This document shows, in pieces, positions 8,076 to 15,539 of a stretch of 64,000 nucleotides of DNA (within the stretch, counting starts at the first letter, position 1; each line of letters starts with the position of its first letter). The position numbers and the translations under genes were made by a program. The notes below the pieces were generated by a model that saw only the letters and a list, made by a program, of their open reading frames with translations, was not told the origin of the DNA and ran no database searches. Source of the stretch: Candidatus Thorarchaeota archaeon MP11T_1 (lineage in GTDB: Archaea > Asgardarchaeota > Thorarchaeia > Thorarchaeales > Thorarchaeaceae); assembly GCA_002825515.1 (NCBI GenBank), contig PJET01000004.1, positions 19,383 to 83,382 of the forward strand, written 5' to 3'.

Positions 8076-9335
8076 TTAAGACCTGCGTGAAGAAAGGTCT
8101 TCACCAAGACTCTCTTGCGCACTCCAAGACCCTGTCAGTATCTTTTTCCTCGATAATTCTCCAAGGAGTCTTCTGCTTTCTGAGTCAAGTCTGCCTGGAG
8201 ATTCATTCTCGAAGGCACTACCAGGCAGTGGCATGAAGACATGTCCATGAGTTTTAGCTCCCATCTCAGCTAAAGAGTAACAGAGATCAATGCTGTCATG
8301 CAACTCTTTCTTAGTTTCACCTGGTAGTCCAAATATCATGTCCACATGTGGGATAAAACCACACTCTAGAGCAGTGTTTATTGCAGCCAATCCTTCCTCA
8401 ACTGTGTGGTGGCGATTGACTAGTTTGAGAACCCGGTTGCTACTCGATTGTAGACCAATTTGGAGTGTTTCGTTTGCCACATATTCCCTCATCATTTCAA
8501 GAATCTGTTTATTAACAAACTCTGGTCTGACCTCTGAAGGGAAAGACCCGAAGAAGACCTCTTTCAGTCCCTCGATTCTGGTAACTGCTCCAAGAAGTCT
8601 TTCAAGTTTATCTGGCTCTACAGTACGACCTCTACCACCATATGAAAGAGCATTTGGTGAAAGAAACCATGTTCGATTGAATCCACTTTTTTCAACAGCT
8701 CTTGTCACCCAGTGAACTATTTTGTCAATAGATCGGTTTCGTACTCTTCCCCCTGTAAGAAATGGAGTGCAGCAGAATTTGCAGGAGTATGGACAGCCGC
8801 GTGTGACTTCAATCGGTCCCATAATATTCATCCCTAGAGCAAAAGGAGGGTAGGCATCAAGATCAACAGGCTCAAGGTTTCTTGGCTTTGGACAATCCTC
8901 TGTTACTTTTCCAACTACCCCTGAGATATCAGCAGGATCTGCATCATTCATAAGATGCCACAATAACTCAGGGAATGTCTTTTCGCCTTCCCCTACAACT
9001 ACATAATCAAAACCAATCTCAAGAAGCTCTAATGGTCGTGCACTAGCGTGTGGACCTCCACCAACAATGATGACAGAGTTGCCAAACTTACTTCTTGCAT
9101 CTTTAATCTCTTTGTAAATTCGCTTCGTCTGTGTGCTCATGACTGAATGAGCAATTATTGTAGAACCCTTGGCAACACTCGTCCGTATTTTGTTGGTGGT
9201 TATCCTTGCAGGTGCTTCTATAGTAAGTTCACAGAGTCGATGGTCTGTTTCAATTGCTCCCATCAGAGCTGCTAGACTGTATCTCGATGAAGAATGAGCA
9301 CTGAAGAGAAGGGTATGTGAATCCACCTGTTGCAC
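8076..9335 (-). CDS. B12-binding-like radical SAM protein (MJ1487-type)
   Basis: A 419-residue protein in two parts. Residues 1-150 form a Rossmann-like B12-binding domain, with IIVGGGPHASARPLELLEIGFDYVVVGEGE. From about 165 follows a radical SAM domain with the cluster motif GCPYSCKFCCTP and the late motif DMIFGLPGETKKELHDSI. The B12 domain lacks an obvious DxHxxG, so cobalamin may bind base-on or not at all. It starts with GTG only five bases after the proteasome beta stop, so the two are probably one transcript. The substrate is unknown; family members are predicted methyl- or sulfur-transferring enzymes. Confidence 0.8.
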   Translation of the reverse strand: MQQVDSHTLLFSAHSSSRYSLAALMGAIETDHRLCELTIEAPARITTNKIRTSVAKGSTIIAHSVMSTQTKRIYKEIKDARSKFGNSVIIVGGGPHASARPLELLEIGFDYVVVGEGEKTFPELLWHLMNDADPADISGVVGKVTEDCPKPRNLEPVDLDAYPPFALGMNIMGPIEVTRGCPYSCKFCCTPFLTGGRVRNRSIDKIVHWVTRAVEKSGFNRTWFLSPNALSYGGRGRTVEPDKLERLLGAVTRIEGLKEVFFGSFPSEVRPEFVNKQILEMMREYVANETLQIGLQSSSNRVLKLVNRHHTVEEGLAAINTALECGFIPHVDMIFGLPGETKKELHDSIDLCYSLAEMGAKTHGHVFMPLPGSAFENESPGRLDSESRRLLGELSRKKILTGSWSAQESLGEDLSSRRS

Positions 9336-9340
9336 GCGCT

Positions 9341-9931
9341 TTAGTTGACAACTCGCTCAGCAATACCTCTATCGGTCACACTCATGACACGGATTTCTCC
9401 GCCTGACTGAGCATCTCTTGCTATACCAGCTTTGACTGCATTGATTGCCATTTCTTCAGCCTCTTTCAAAGTTAAAGTTGGCTTGTATCCATCTTCAAGC
9501 ACACCGTATGCCGGTGCTACTCCAGACCCCGTTGCTGTAAAATCGTCTGGAATTAGAGACCCTCCCATATCCAGTGTGAAAAGCTGAGGTCCATCGGCAT
9601 CAACTCCAACCACAACAGTCTGGACATATAGTGGTGCCATGCGTCGTGCGTAGAGAGTATTAGCCAACATCTTTGAGAGCGCCTTTACTGTGATTTCCTT
9701 TTTCTGATTCAATTCATACAGTTTGATCTGTGCCTTTAGTCTATTTACCAGCATCTGATAGTCTGAGGTGAGACCTGCAGACGCAAGAACTATGGTATCT
9801 GTAAGTTTGAATGCTTTGACACCTTTATCGGTCAAAACAAACGTACCCCAAGTGATTAGCGAATCAGTGGCTACTACTACGCCATCACTGCACTTTATTC
9901 CGACAACAGTTGCACCAGTTGGAAGTGACAT
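9341..9931 (-). CDS. psmB: Archaeal 20S proteasome beta subunit, Thr1 replaced by Ala
   Basis: A 196-residue Ntn-hydrolase-fold beta subunit of the proteasome core. The start MSLPTG-ATVVGIKCSDGVVVATD aligns with the propeptide and the usual G-TTTVG junction, but alanine takes the place of the nucleophilic Thr1. In mature numbering the supporting residues remain: Asp17 (VVATD), Lys33 (KGVK), Ser129 (TGSG), and Asp166 and Ser169 (RDAQSGG). The subunit therefore looks structural or non-processed rather than proteolytic. A second, active beta subunit is expected elsewhere in the genome. ATG at 9931 is preferred to TTG at 9937. It heads an operon with the B12/radical SAM gene and diverges from NOG1. 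Confidence 0.88.
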   Translation of the reverse strand: MSLPTGATVVGIKCSDGVVVATDSLITWGTFVLTDKGVKAFKLTDTIVLASAGLTSDYQMLVNRLKAQIKLYELNQKKEITVKALSKMLANTLYARRMAPLYVQTVVVGVDADGPQLFTLDMGGSLIPDDFTATGSGVAPAYGVLEDGYKPTLTLKEAEEMAINAVKAGIARDAQSGGEIRVMSVTDRGIAERVVN

Positions 9932-9982
9932 TATCAATAGGCCTCCGAAAGGGGAGCTAGTCTGTGTTGGTCACGTCCGCTC

Positions 9983-9992
9983 GTTTTAAAAC
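9983..9992. promoter_or_regulatory. Palindromic TATA-like element between psmB and NOG1
   Basis: GTTTTAAAAC is a perfect ten-base palindrome in the gap between the divergent psmB and NOG1 genes. It lies about 48 bases before the chosen NOG1 start and about 55 before the psmB ATG. A symmetric TATA box could direct transcription both ways. No other clear promoter was seen in the gap. Confidence 0.4.
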
Positions 9993-10035
9993 GTTTGTGA
10001 CCTGTCCTATCTTGCCCCTATGGAGCTTGATTACG

Positions 10036-11088
10036 TTGAGACGACTCAATCCCTTTGCAAACATCCCAACTATAATGACGGCAGAGGAGATTATCGAGTT
10101 TGCTCATAATAGATCTACCAAGATTAGCATGAAAAGCTCGCTTAGAATGAAAAAGATTGAACGAAGCCGCATTAGAGAAGTTGCAAGACTCCAAGAGTTC
10201 ACAAAACAGGTCAAAACAAAGCTCTCTGAAGCCGTGGAGCAATTTCCTTCAGTGGAAAGACTTCATCCCTTCTATGTAGAATTGTCTGAAATCTTGGTAG
10301 GCAATGATAAACTGAAACAATCCCTTGGAGCTGTCTATAACTGCATTCCTCCAATTGATGATATCACGGACAAACACCTTCAAGCTATCAAACTGGCAGA
10401 TGATTTTCGCCAGATGAAAAAATCAAGAAGTGCTGCCAAAGGGCGAATCTCCTCTATAGTCCGAGCGACAGCAGAAAATTTGGACTTCATAATTAACGCG
10501 AAAAACACACTTTCCAAACTTCCAGGAATCGCACCCAACTCCCCCACCATAGTCTGTGCAGGATTTCCTAACGTAGGAAAATCAACTCTTGTCAAGGCGG
10601 TTTCTACAGCAGAGCCAGAAATTGCATACTACCCCTTCACCACAAAAAGCGTAATCATCGGACACTTAAGAGTTGACAATCATAGTGTGCAGATTGTGGA
10701 CACCCCTGGAATCCTTGACAGACCAATGGCGAAGCGAAATGAGATTGAACGCGAGGCAATTGCGGCATTGAAGTACCTCGCAAATGTCATAATCTTCATG
10801 ATAGATCCCTCTGAGGCATGCGGATGGACATTTGACCAACAACTGAATCTATTGAATGAAGTCCAGAAGATGTTTCCAATAAACCCCATTCTGATAGTCC
10901 TGAACAAGATCGATATTACTCCCGTTGAGAAGCTTGAAGAGGTCAGAAAGAAACTGCCAAAGTGTCATGAAATCATAGCATCAGAGGGTATTGGAGTTGA
11001 GAAACTGATTAGAAACGCAGTTGAAGAGGTCGATTTGACTTCACTCCAAGAGTCTATCGACGATTATCTTGCATCTTTATCAGAGTGA
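10036..11088 (+). CDS. NOG1-family GTPase
   Basis: Homologue of Nog1/Obg-type GTPases, which act in large ribosomal subunit assembly. The 350-residue protein starts NPFANIPTIMTAEE, the usual NOG1 beginning, followed by a helical N-terminal domain to about residue 165. The G domain has G1 GFPNVGKST (175-183), the YYPFTT switch, G3 DTPG and G4 NKID. The start is a TTG at 10036 with GGAG ten bases upstream; a longer frame back to 9964 would run through the shared promoter. It converges on rtcA and overlaps its end by nine bases. Confidence 0.9.
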   Translation: MRRLNPFANIPTIMTAEEIIEFAHNRSTKISMKSSLRMKKIERSRIREVARLQEFTKQVKTKLSEAVEQFPSVERLHPFYVELSEILVGNDKLKQSLGAVYNCIPPIDDITDKHLQAIKLADDFRQMKKSRSAAKGRISSIVRATAENLDFIINAKNTLSKLPGIAPNSPTIVCAGFPNVGKSTLVKAVSTAEPEIAYYPFTTKSVIIGHLRVDNHSVQIVDTPGILDRPMAKRNEIEREAIAALKYLANVIIFMIDPSEACGWTFDQQLNLLNEVQKMFPINPILIVLNKIDITPVEKLEEVRKKLPKCHEIIASEGIGVEKLIRNAVEEVDLTSLQESIDDYLASLSE

Positions 11089-12141
11089 TAGCCCTCCACC
11101 TTCCACGATAATAGTCCCAGATTCTCCAGTTTTGCCTTCTAACTCGATTTTTGTTCCCAAAATCTTCTTTACTGCCCAAATATTCGTCGTTAGATGCGAG
11201 GTAATTTTCGCGACGCCAAACTTACTTGTTCCTTTTGCTATTGCTAAATATGGGATAAGCATATCACCAAGATGAGAATCTATTGCCATTCCTGTTGCGA
11301 CTTCAGCTACTAGATGTGAAGCCGCATCGCTTCCAACTTGTTCTGCACTCTTCCCGCGTTCACCAAGTTCGTCTGTGCCTATTCTGAACCCTTCTTCTGA
11401 TTGAGCCCAAATCACTATGCCACTTCCCGGTCCTAGATGTGGGTCTTCTTCCTTTCTATAGGACTCACGAGCTATGTCTGGTTCAACCTCCAGATGCTTG
11501 GCTATAATTTCACCTGCAGATACTGCCTGTCTTTCTGCTATATGCCCCGGCAAACGCACACAATGGGATACACCTCTCACACTGCTGATATTTCCAAATC
11601 GAGTTCCCTCAAAAGATTTGATGCTATCCACTGGAGTGACATCACATATGACATGTCCACCACCTCTGGGAAAATGACCACGTTTTCTCTGATGAATCTG
11701 AATCCTTGGTCCCAAAATTTCCAATGTATGTACAAAGATGTTGTTCAAGTAATCAATCGGTGGACTCCATTTCACATCAGTTCCTCCTCGGAGCTTGAAG
11801 CTGATAGGTTCTGAGGATAATATCGCAGGCGGAAGTGCTGCCTGAAGAACAAGGGAGATTGAGCCTGCAGTACCTACATCATAGCTTATCATACCGCCGC
11901 GACGTTGGCGCGGCACGAATTCCACAGCCGTGCTTCCTACCTGCAACCCCGCAATTTTTGCGTCAACAATTCTTCCCGTGACTTCAATCCCGGCAATGTG
12001 TTGTCTTTTGAGACCTGGTTTTGGTCTACCTGCGCGAATATTGAAGATTCGAACTGGCTTCATAGTCAGTGCAGAGAGTGAAACCGCGGTTCGTAAAATC
12101 TGACCGCCACCCTCACCATATGAGCCATCTATTTCAATCAT
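11080..12141 (-). CDS. rtcA: RNA 3'-terminal phosphate cyclase
   Basis: Converts RNA 3'-phosphate ends into 2',3'-cyclic phosphates with ATP through an adenylated histidine. The 353-residue product begins MIEIDGSYGEGGGQILRTA, the family signature. It contains RGHFPRGGGHV in the middle and ends with ITSHLTTNIW, whose histidine is the expected adenylation site. A second in-frame ATG at 12162 would add seven residues; 12141 is preferred because the family starts here. The gene converges on NOG1. The cyclic ends it makes are substrates of RtcB-type ligation, but no rtcB is seen here. Confidence 0.95.
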   Translation of the reverse strand: MIEIDGSYGEGGGQILRTAVSLSALTMKPVRIFNIRAGRPKPGLKRQHIAGIEVTGRIVDAKIAGLQVGSTAVEFVPRQRRGGMISYDVGTAGSISLVLQAALPPAILSSEPISFKLRGGTDVKWSPPIDYLNNIFVHTLEILGPRIQIHQRKRGHFPRGGGHVICDVTPVDSIKSFEGTRFGNISSVRGVSHCVRLPGHIAERQAVSAGEIIAKHLEVEPDIARESYRKEEDPHLGPGSGIVIWAQSEEGFRIGTDELGERGKSAEQVGSDAASHLVAEVATGMAIDSHLGDMLIPYLAIAKGTSKFGVAKITSHLTTNIWAVKKILGTKIELEGKTGESGTIIVEGGGLSL

Positions 12142-12257
12142 GTATCGAACCCTATGAGTCATCTATGAATCCTGTTAAGAACTTCTTCCTTTGAACTCTC
12201 CTTTTGTCCAAGTACTAACCCTTATTTGTCATATACGACCCATCTAGAGCGATTACA

Positions 12258-12782
12258 ATGAGATCTCTGTTCATTGGGCGGTTTCAGCCAATCCATATAG
12301 GCCATATTCATACAATCAAACAGATCTTAGCAAAGGAAGAAGACATAATCATAGTCGTTGGTAGTTCTCAATACTCTCACACCCCAGATAATCCGTTCAC
12401 TGGTGGCGAGAGAGTGATGCTCATAAGGCAAGCACTGATTGACGAGAAACTTCCCCTTGAACGTATCACGGTGGTTCCACTCTCAGACATCAATATCCAT
12501 CCTCTCTGGGTGAGTCATATGCGTTCCTTTGTACCATATTTTGATAAAGCCTACAGCCATAATCCACTCGTCAAGAGACTTCTGGAAGACGGTGGTATAA
12601 AGACCGATTCAACAAAGTTGCTTGAGAGGTCGACATATAGTGCTAGCCATATCCGTGACTTGATACGATGGAGCAATGATGAATGGGAATCTCTTGTGCC
12701 TAAAGGCGTGGCAGAACTAATTAAGAACCATAAACTCGATGAGCGTATCCGAGAAGTTGGTGAAATTCGTACGAAAAAGTAG
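12258..12782 (+). CDS. nadM: NMN adenylyltransferase (NadM type)
   Basis: Adenylates nicotinamide mononucleotide to NAD+, the last step of NAD synthesis. The 174-residue protein opens with GRFQPIHIGHIHTI (residues 7-20), the HxGH nucleotidyltransferase motif, then has the GGERVMLIRQAL helix and a late YSASHIRDLI segment in place of the ISSTxxR motif. An oligo-T run starts at 12784 just after the stop and, with the preceding oligo-A, may serve as a terminator. NadC, an earlier enzyme of the pathway, is encoded at 35.1-36.0 kb. Confidence 0.93.
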   Translation: MRSLFIGRFQPIHIGHIHTIKQILAKEEDIIIVVGSSQYSHTPDNPFTGGERVMLIRQALIDEKLPLERITVVPLSDINIHPLWVSHMRSFVPYFDKAYSHNPLVKRLLEDGGIKTDSTKLLERSTYSASHIRDLIRWSNDEWESLVPKGVAELIKNHKLDERIREVGEIRTKK

Positions 12783-12934
12783 CTTTTTTTGACCAATCCT
12801 TTAAAAAGCCACCACAAAAAAGAAAGATTTGGTGAACGTCAATGCTAGGTGAATACGTTCCGAAACTTCATTAAACGACTTCTTCTCAGTCCTAGCCAGT
12901 TCCATGCAACAAAAAACACACAGAGGATAACATC

Positions 12935-14413
12935 ATGAGCAACGAAAAAGACGATACGAAACTTGTCATCTTTGACATGGACAAAGAGAATAACTTCCCA
13001 GATTGGTTTACTGAGATCTGTAGAGTTGCTGAGCTTGCAGATGTCAGGTATGGCGTGAAAGGGTTCACCCCATTCCCTCCTTGGAGTTTTATGAGCATGA
13101 ACCTGATGTTTGAGATCTTAGAAGAGGTTCTCCAGCGAAAAGACCACCTGCCCATGTTGTTTCCTACTGTTATTCCTGAGAGCAATCTCACAAGGGAGGC
13201 AGAACATGTTGAGGGATTCACTCCTCAAGTCTTCTGGATAGAAGAGATTGGAGCTGGCGAAAAACTGGAAGAGCGACTAGCTCTAAGACCCACAAGTGAA
13301 ACTGCAATCTATCCGATGTACTCTCTCTGGGTACGTAGCTGGCGTGATCTCCCCATGAAGAGATACCAGCGATGCTCAGTCTTCAGGTCAGAAGTAAAGA
13401 GCACTCGTCCGTTTCTGCGAGGAAGAGAGTTTCTGTGGATTGAGAGCCATAATGTCTACGCCACTCACGAGGAAGCCAAAGCACAGGTCATAGAAGACTT
13501 AGAAACCTCAAAAGAAGTCTGTACTGATAACTTCGGACTACCTGTCATGGTGTTTCGAAGATCCCAATGGGACAAGTTCCCTGGTGGTTTGAACACCTAT
13601 GCAGCGGACACGTTGATGCCTGATGGTAAAGTGATTCAGCTGCCCTCAACCCACGACTTGGGTGCCAACTTTGCGAAGGCGTTTGACATAAAATTCCTAA
13701 ACAAAGACAATGAAACTGTCCATGCGTGGCAGACATGCTATGGGCCTGCAATCTCCAGAATCTATGGCGCAATGATCTCAGTTCATGGTGACAACAAAGG
13801 ACTCAGACTGCCTTTCAAGGTCGCGCCTTATCAAGTAGTGATTGTACCTATCTTCAAGGGAAAGAATGTTGAATCAGTGTTGGAGTACTGTATGAAAGTC
13901 AAGAAGGCGTTGAAGAGTGCAGGGATTCGCGTTCATCTTGACGATAGCGACTATACCCCTGGATGGAAATATCATTACTGGGAGATGAAAGGAGTTCCCA
14001 TAAGACTGGAAGCCGGTCCTCGCGATATCAAACAGAATAGTGTTGTCCTGTTTCGTCGAGACACGATGAAACGTGAAACTGTAAGTCTCAAGGAAGTGAA
14101 AAAGAGAGTAAAATCTCTAGGAAAAGAGATTGATACTAATCTTCTCAAGATGGCTGAAGCCAAATTTGAAGGTCTTGTTGTGGATGCAGAGCGTCTCGGC
14201 GAGATAGATGATGCATTGGACCATGGAAAAATCGCACGAGTTCCCTTCTGTTCAATCGAAATGGACGCCTATTCCTGTGCTGAAGAGATCGAGAAGAACA
14301 CCAGGGGCGAGATTCGCGGAACTCGGATTGATATTGACGAAAAACCCGAAGGGGTTTGTGTCGTATGTGGAAAAGTGGCCAAAGAAGTTGTTTATATAGC
14401 CCGGTCCTATTAG
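12935..14413 (+). CDS. proS: Prolyl-tRNA synthetase (archaeal/eukaryotic type)
   Basis: Charges tRNA-Pro with proline. It is a class II synthetase of 492 residues without the bacterial editing insertion. The N-terminal segment DVRYGVKGFTPFPPWSF and motif 2 RYQRCSVFRSEVKSTRPFLRGREF are typical of the archaeal type, and SRIYGAMISVHGDNKGLRLPFKVAP contains motif 3-like and linker sequence. The anticodon-binding domain follows, then a C-terminal cysteine-bearing extension ending in YIARSY, as in archaeal ProS. The start is the ATG at 12935. An inverted repeat follows the stop. Confidence 0.95.
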   Translation: MSNEKDDTKLVIFDMDKENNFPDWFTEICRVAELADVRYGVKGFTPFPPWSFMSMNLMFEILEEVLQRKDHLPMLFPTVIPESNLTREAEHVEGFTPQVFWIEEIGAGEKLEERLALRPTSETAIYPMYSLWVRSWRDLPMKRYQRCSVFRSEVKSTRPFLRGREFLWIESHNVYATHEEAKAQVIEDLETSKEVCTDNFGLPVMVFRRSQWDKFPGGLNTYAADTLMPDGKVIQLPSTHDLGANFAKAFDIKFLNKDNETVHAWQTCYGPAISRIYGAMISVHGDNKGLRLPFKVAPYQVVIVPIFKGKNVESVLEYCMKVKKALKSAGIRVHLDDSDYTPGWKYHYWEMKGVPIRLEAGPRDIKQNSVVLFRRDTMKRETVSLKEVKKRVKSLGKEIDTNLLKMAEAKFEGLVVDAERLGEIDDALDHGKIARVPFCSIEMDAYSCAEEIEKNTRGEIRGTRIDIDEKPEGVCVVCGKVAKEVVYIARSY

Positions 14414-14421
14414 AGCAGAAG

Positions 14422-14459
14422 TCCGGGGTTTTCTAGATATAGATCTCGAAAACCTTGGA
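14422..14459 (+). terminator. Strong hairpin after proS
   Basis: GGTTTTC-T-AGAT (14427-14438) and ATCT-C-GAAAACC (14443-14454) pair in 11 of 12 positions around a four-base ATAG loop. TCC at 14422-14424 and GGA at 14457-14459 can extend the stem. It lies 9 bases after the proS stop and before the TTG start of the dehydrogenase. No long T run follows immediately, so terminator or processing element are both possible. Confidence 0.5.
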
Positions 14460-14480
14460 AACTTTTCGGAAGTTACATGA

Positions 14481-15464
14481 TTGAAGATACTGGTTCCCTA
14501 TCCTGATGAACTTGTCAAGATATTCAAAACCATAATTGGTGAGGAAGCTGAAGTTGTTCAGTCGGAACGTTCAGTGGAGTCAATGCTTGAACTGGGTGAG
14601 GACGCGGAAATCATTGCGTCTGTTTTCGTTCCTGGTGAATTTATTCAGAAATCAACAAATCTTCGGATGATTCAAACATTTGGAGCTGGAATTGACAGAG
14701 TAGATCTTGATGCTGTTAGAGAACGTGGCGACATCATCGTCTGTAATAATCATGTAAACTCTGCTGAAGTGGCTGAATTTGCCATATCCCTTCTCTTTGC
14801 AGTAGCCAAGAATCTCATTCCAAGTGACAGAGAACTCAGGAGTGGGAATTGGGTCCATAGGTGGGGTGGTCCTGTTCCAAATCTCGAAATTCGAGGAAAG
14901 AATGTGCTCATTATTGGATTAGGTCATATTGGTGCTGATATAGCCAAGAGATTGAAGTCCTTTGACGTCAAGATTACTGCCGCCACCCGTAGTGGGACCT
15001 CAAGCAATGATAGTCTTGTAGATCAAGTTGTAAGTATTGATGAAATAAAATCCCATGTCGAAGACTCAGACTATGTCATCCTATCCCTGCCTCTAACAGA
15101 TGAGTCGGTGTGTCTTGTCAATAGGGAGTTCCTCTCTTGGATGAAACCAACTTCTGTTTTGGTGAACATATCACGTGGTCAGATAATTGATGAACTGGCA
15201 CTCTATGAAGCACTAAAGGAGAAACGGATTCACGGCGCAGGAATTGATGTATGGTGGAGATATCCTACAAAATGGCGCGGAACAGCAATCCCACCAGCAG
15301 ATGTGCCATTCCACGAGCTCGATAATATTGTGATTTCACCTCATCGGGCTGCATATTCTGAGAACATTGAACGTGAATTGTTTCTGTTCGCAGCAAGAAA
15401 CATTCTCCGATTCATCCGTGGTGAAACTCCATTGAACATAATTGACCTCGAACGCGGTTATTGA
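14481..15464 (+). CDS. D-isomer-specific 2-hydroxyacid dehydrogenase
   Basis: NAD(P)-dependent oxidoreductase of 327 residues interconverting a 2-keto acid and a D-2-hydroxy acid. The Rossmann motif VLIIGLGHIGADIAKRL lies near residue 140. The catalytic arginine is in VNISRGQIIDE (about 235), and the usual glutamate and histidine fall in the GAGIDVWWRYP and ISPHRAAYS regions. The glutamate of the common DVxxxEP motif is not obvious, since tryptophan and arginine stand there. The start is TTG at 14481. The substrate (phosphoglycerate-like, glyoxylate or other) cannot be predicted. Confidence 0.85.
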   Translation: MKILVPYPDELVKIFKTIIGEEAEVVQSERSVESMLELGEDAEIIASVFVPGEFIQKSTNLRMIQTFGAGIDRVDLDAVRERGDIIVCNNHVNSAEVAEFAISLLFAVAKNLIPSDRELRSGNWVHRWGGPVPNLEIRGKNVLIIGLGHIGADIAKRLKSFDVKITAATRSGTSSNDSLVDQVVSIDEIKSHVEDSDYVILSLPLTDESVCLVNREFLSWMKPTSVLVNISRGQIIDELALYEALKEKRIHGAGIDVWWRYPTKWRGTAIPPADVPFHELDNIVISPHRAAYSENIERELFLFAARNILRFIRGETPLNIIDLERGY

Positions 15465-15490
15465 TTGAATAAAACCCGAAAAATGTAGGA

Positions 15491-15533
15491 GTACTTCTAT
15501 CCCCCTGTCATATCAAATTGTAACAGGGAGTAC
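15491..15533 (+). promoter_or_regulatory. Leader hairpin covering the ribosome-binding site of the MutS-like gene
   Basis: GTACT (15491-15495) pairs with AGTAC (15529-15533), and CCCTGT (15503-15508) pairs with ACAGGG (15523-15528), with a 14-base loop and a 7-base left bulge. The right arm contains AGGGAG, the only good ribosome-binding site for the ATG at 15540. Folding would hide it, so this may be a translational control element. Confidence 0.4.
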
Positions 15534-15539
15534 AGTCTC

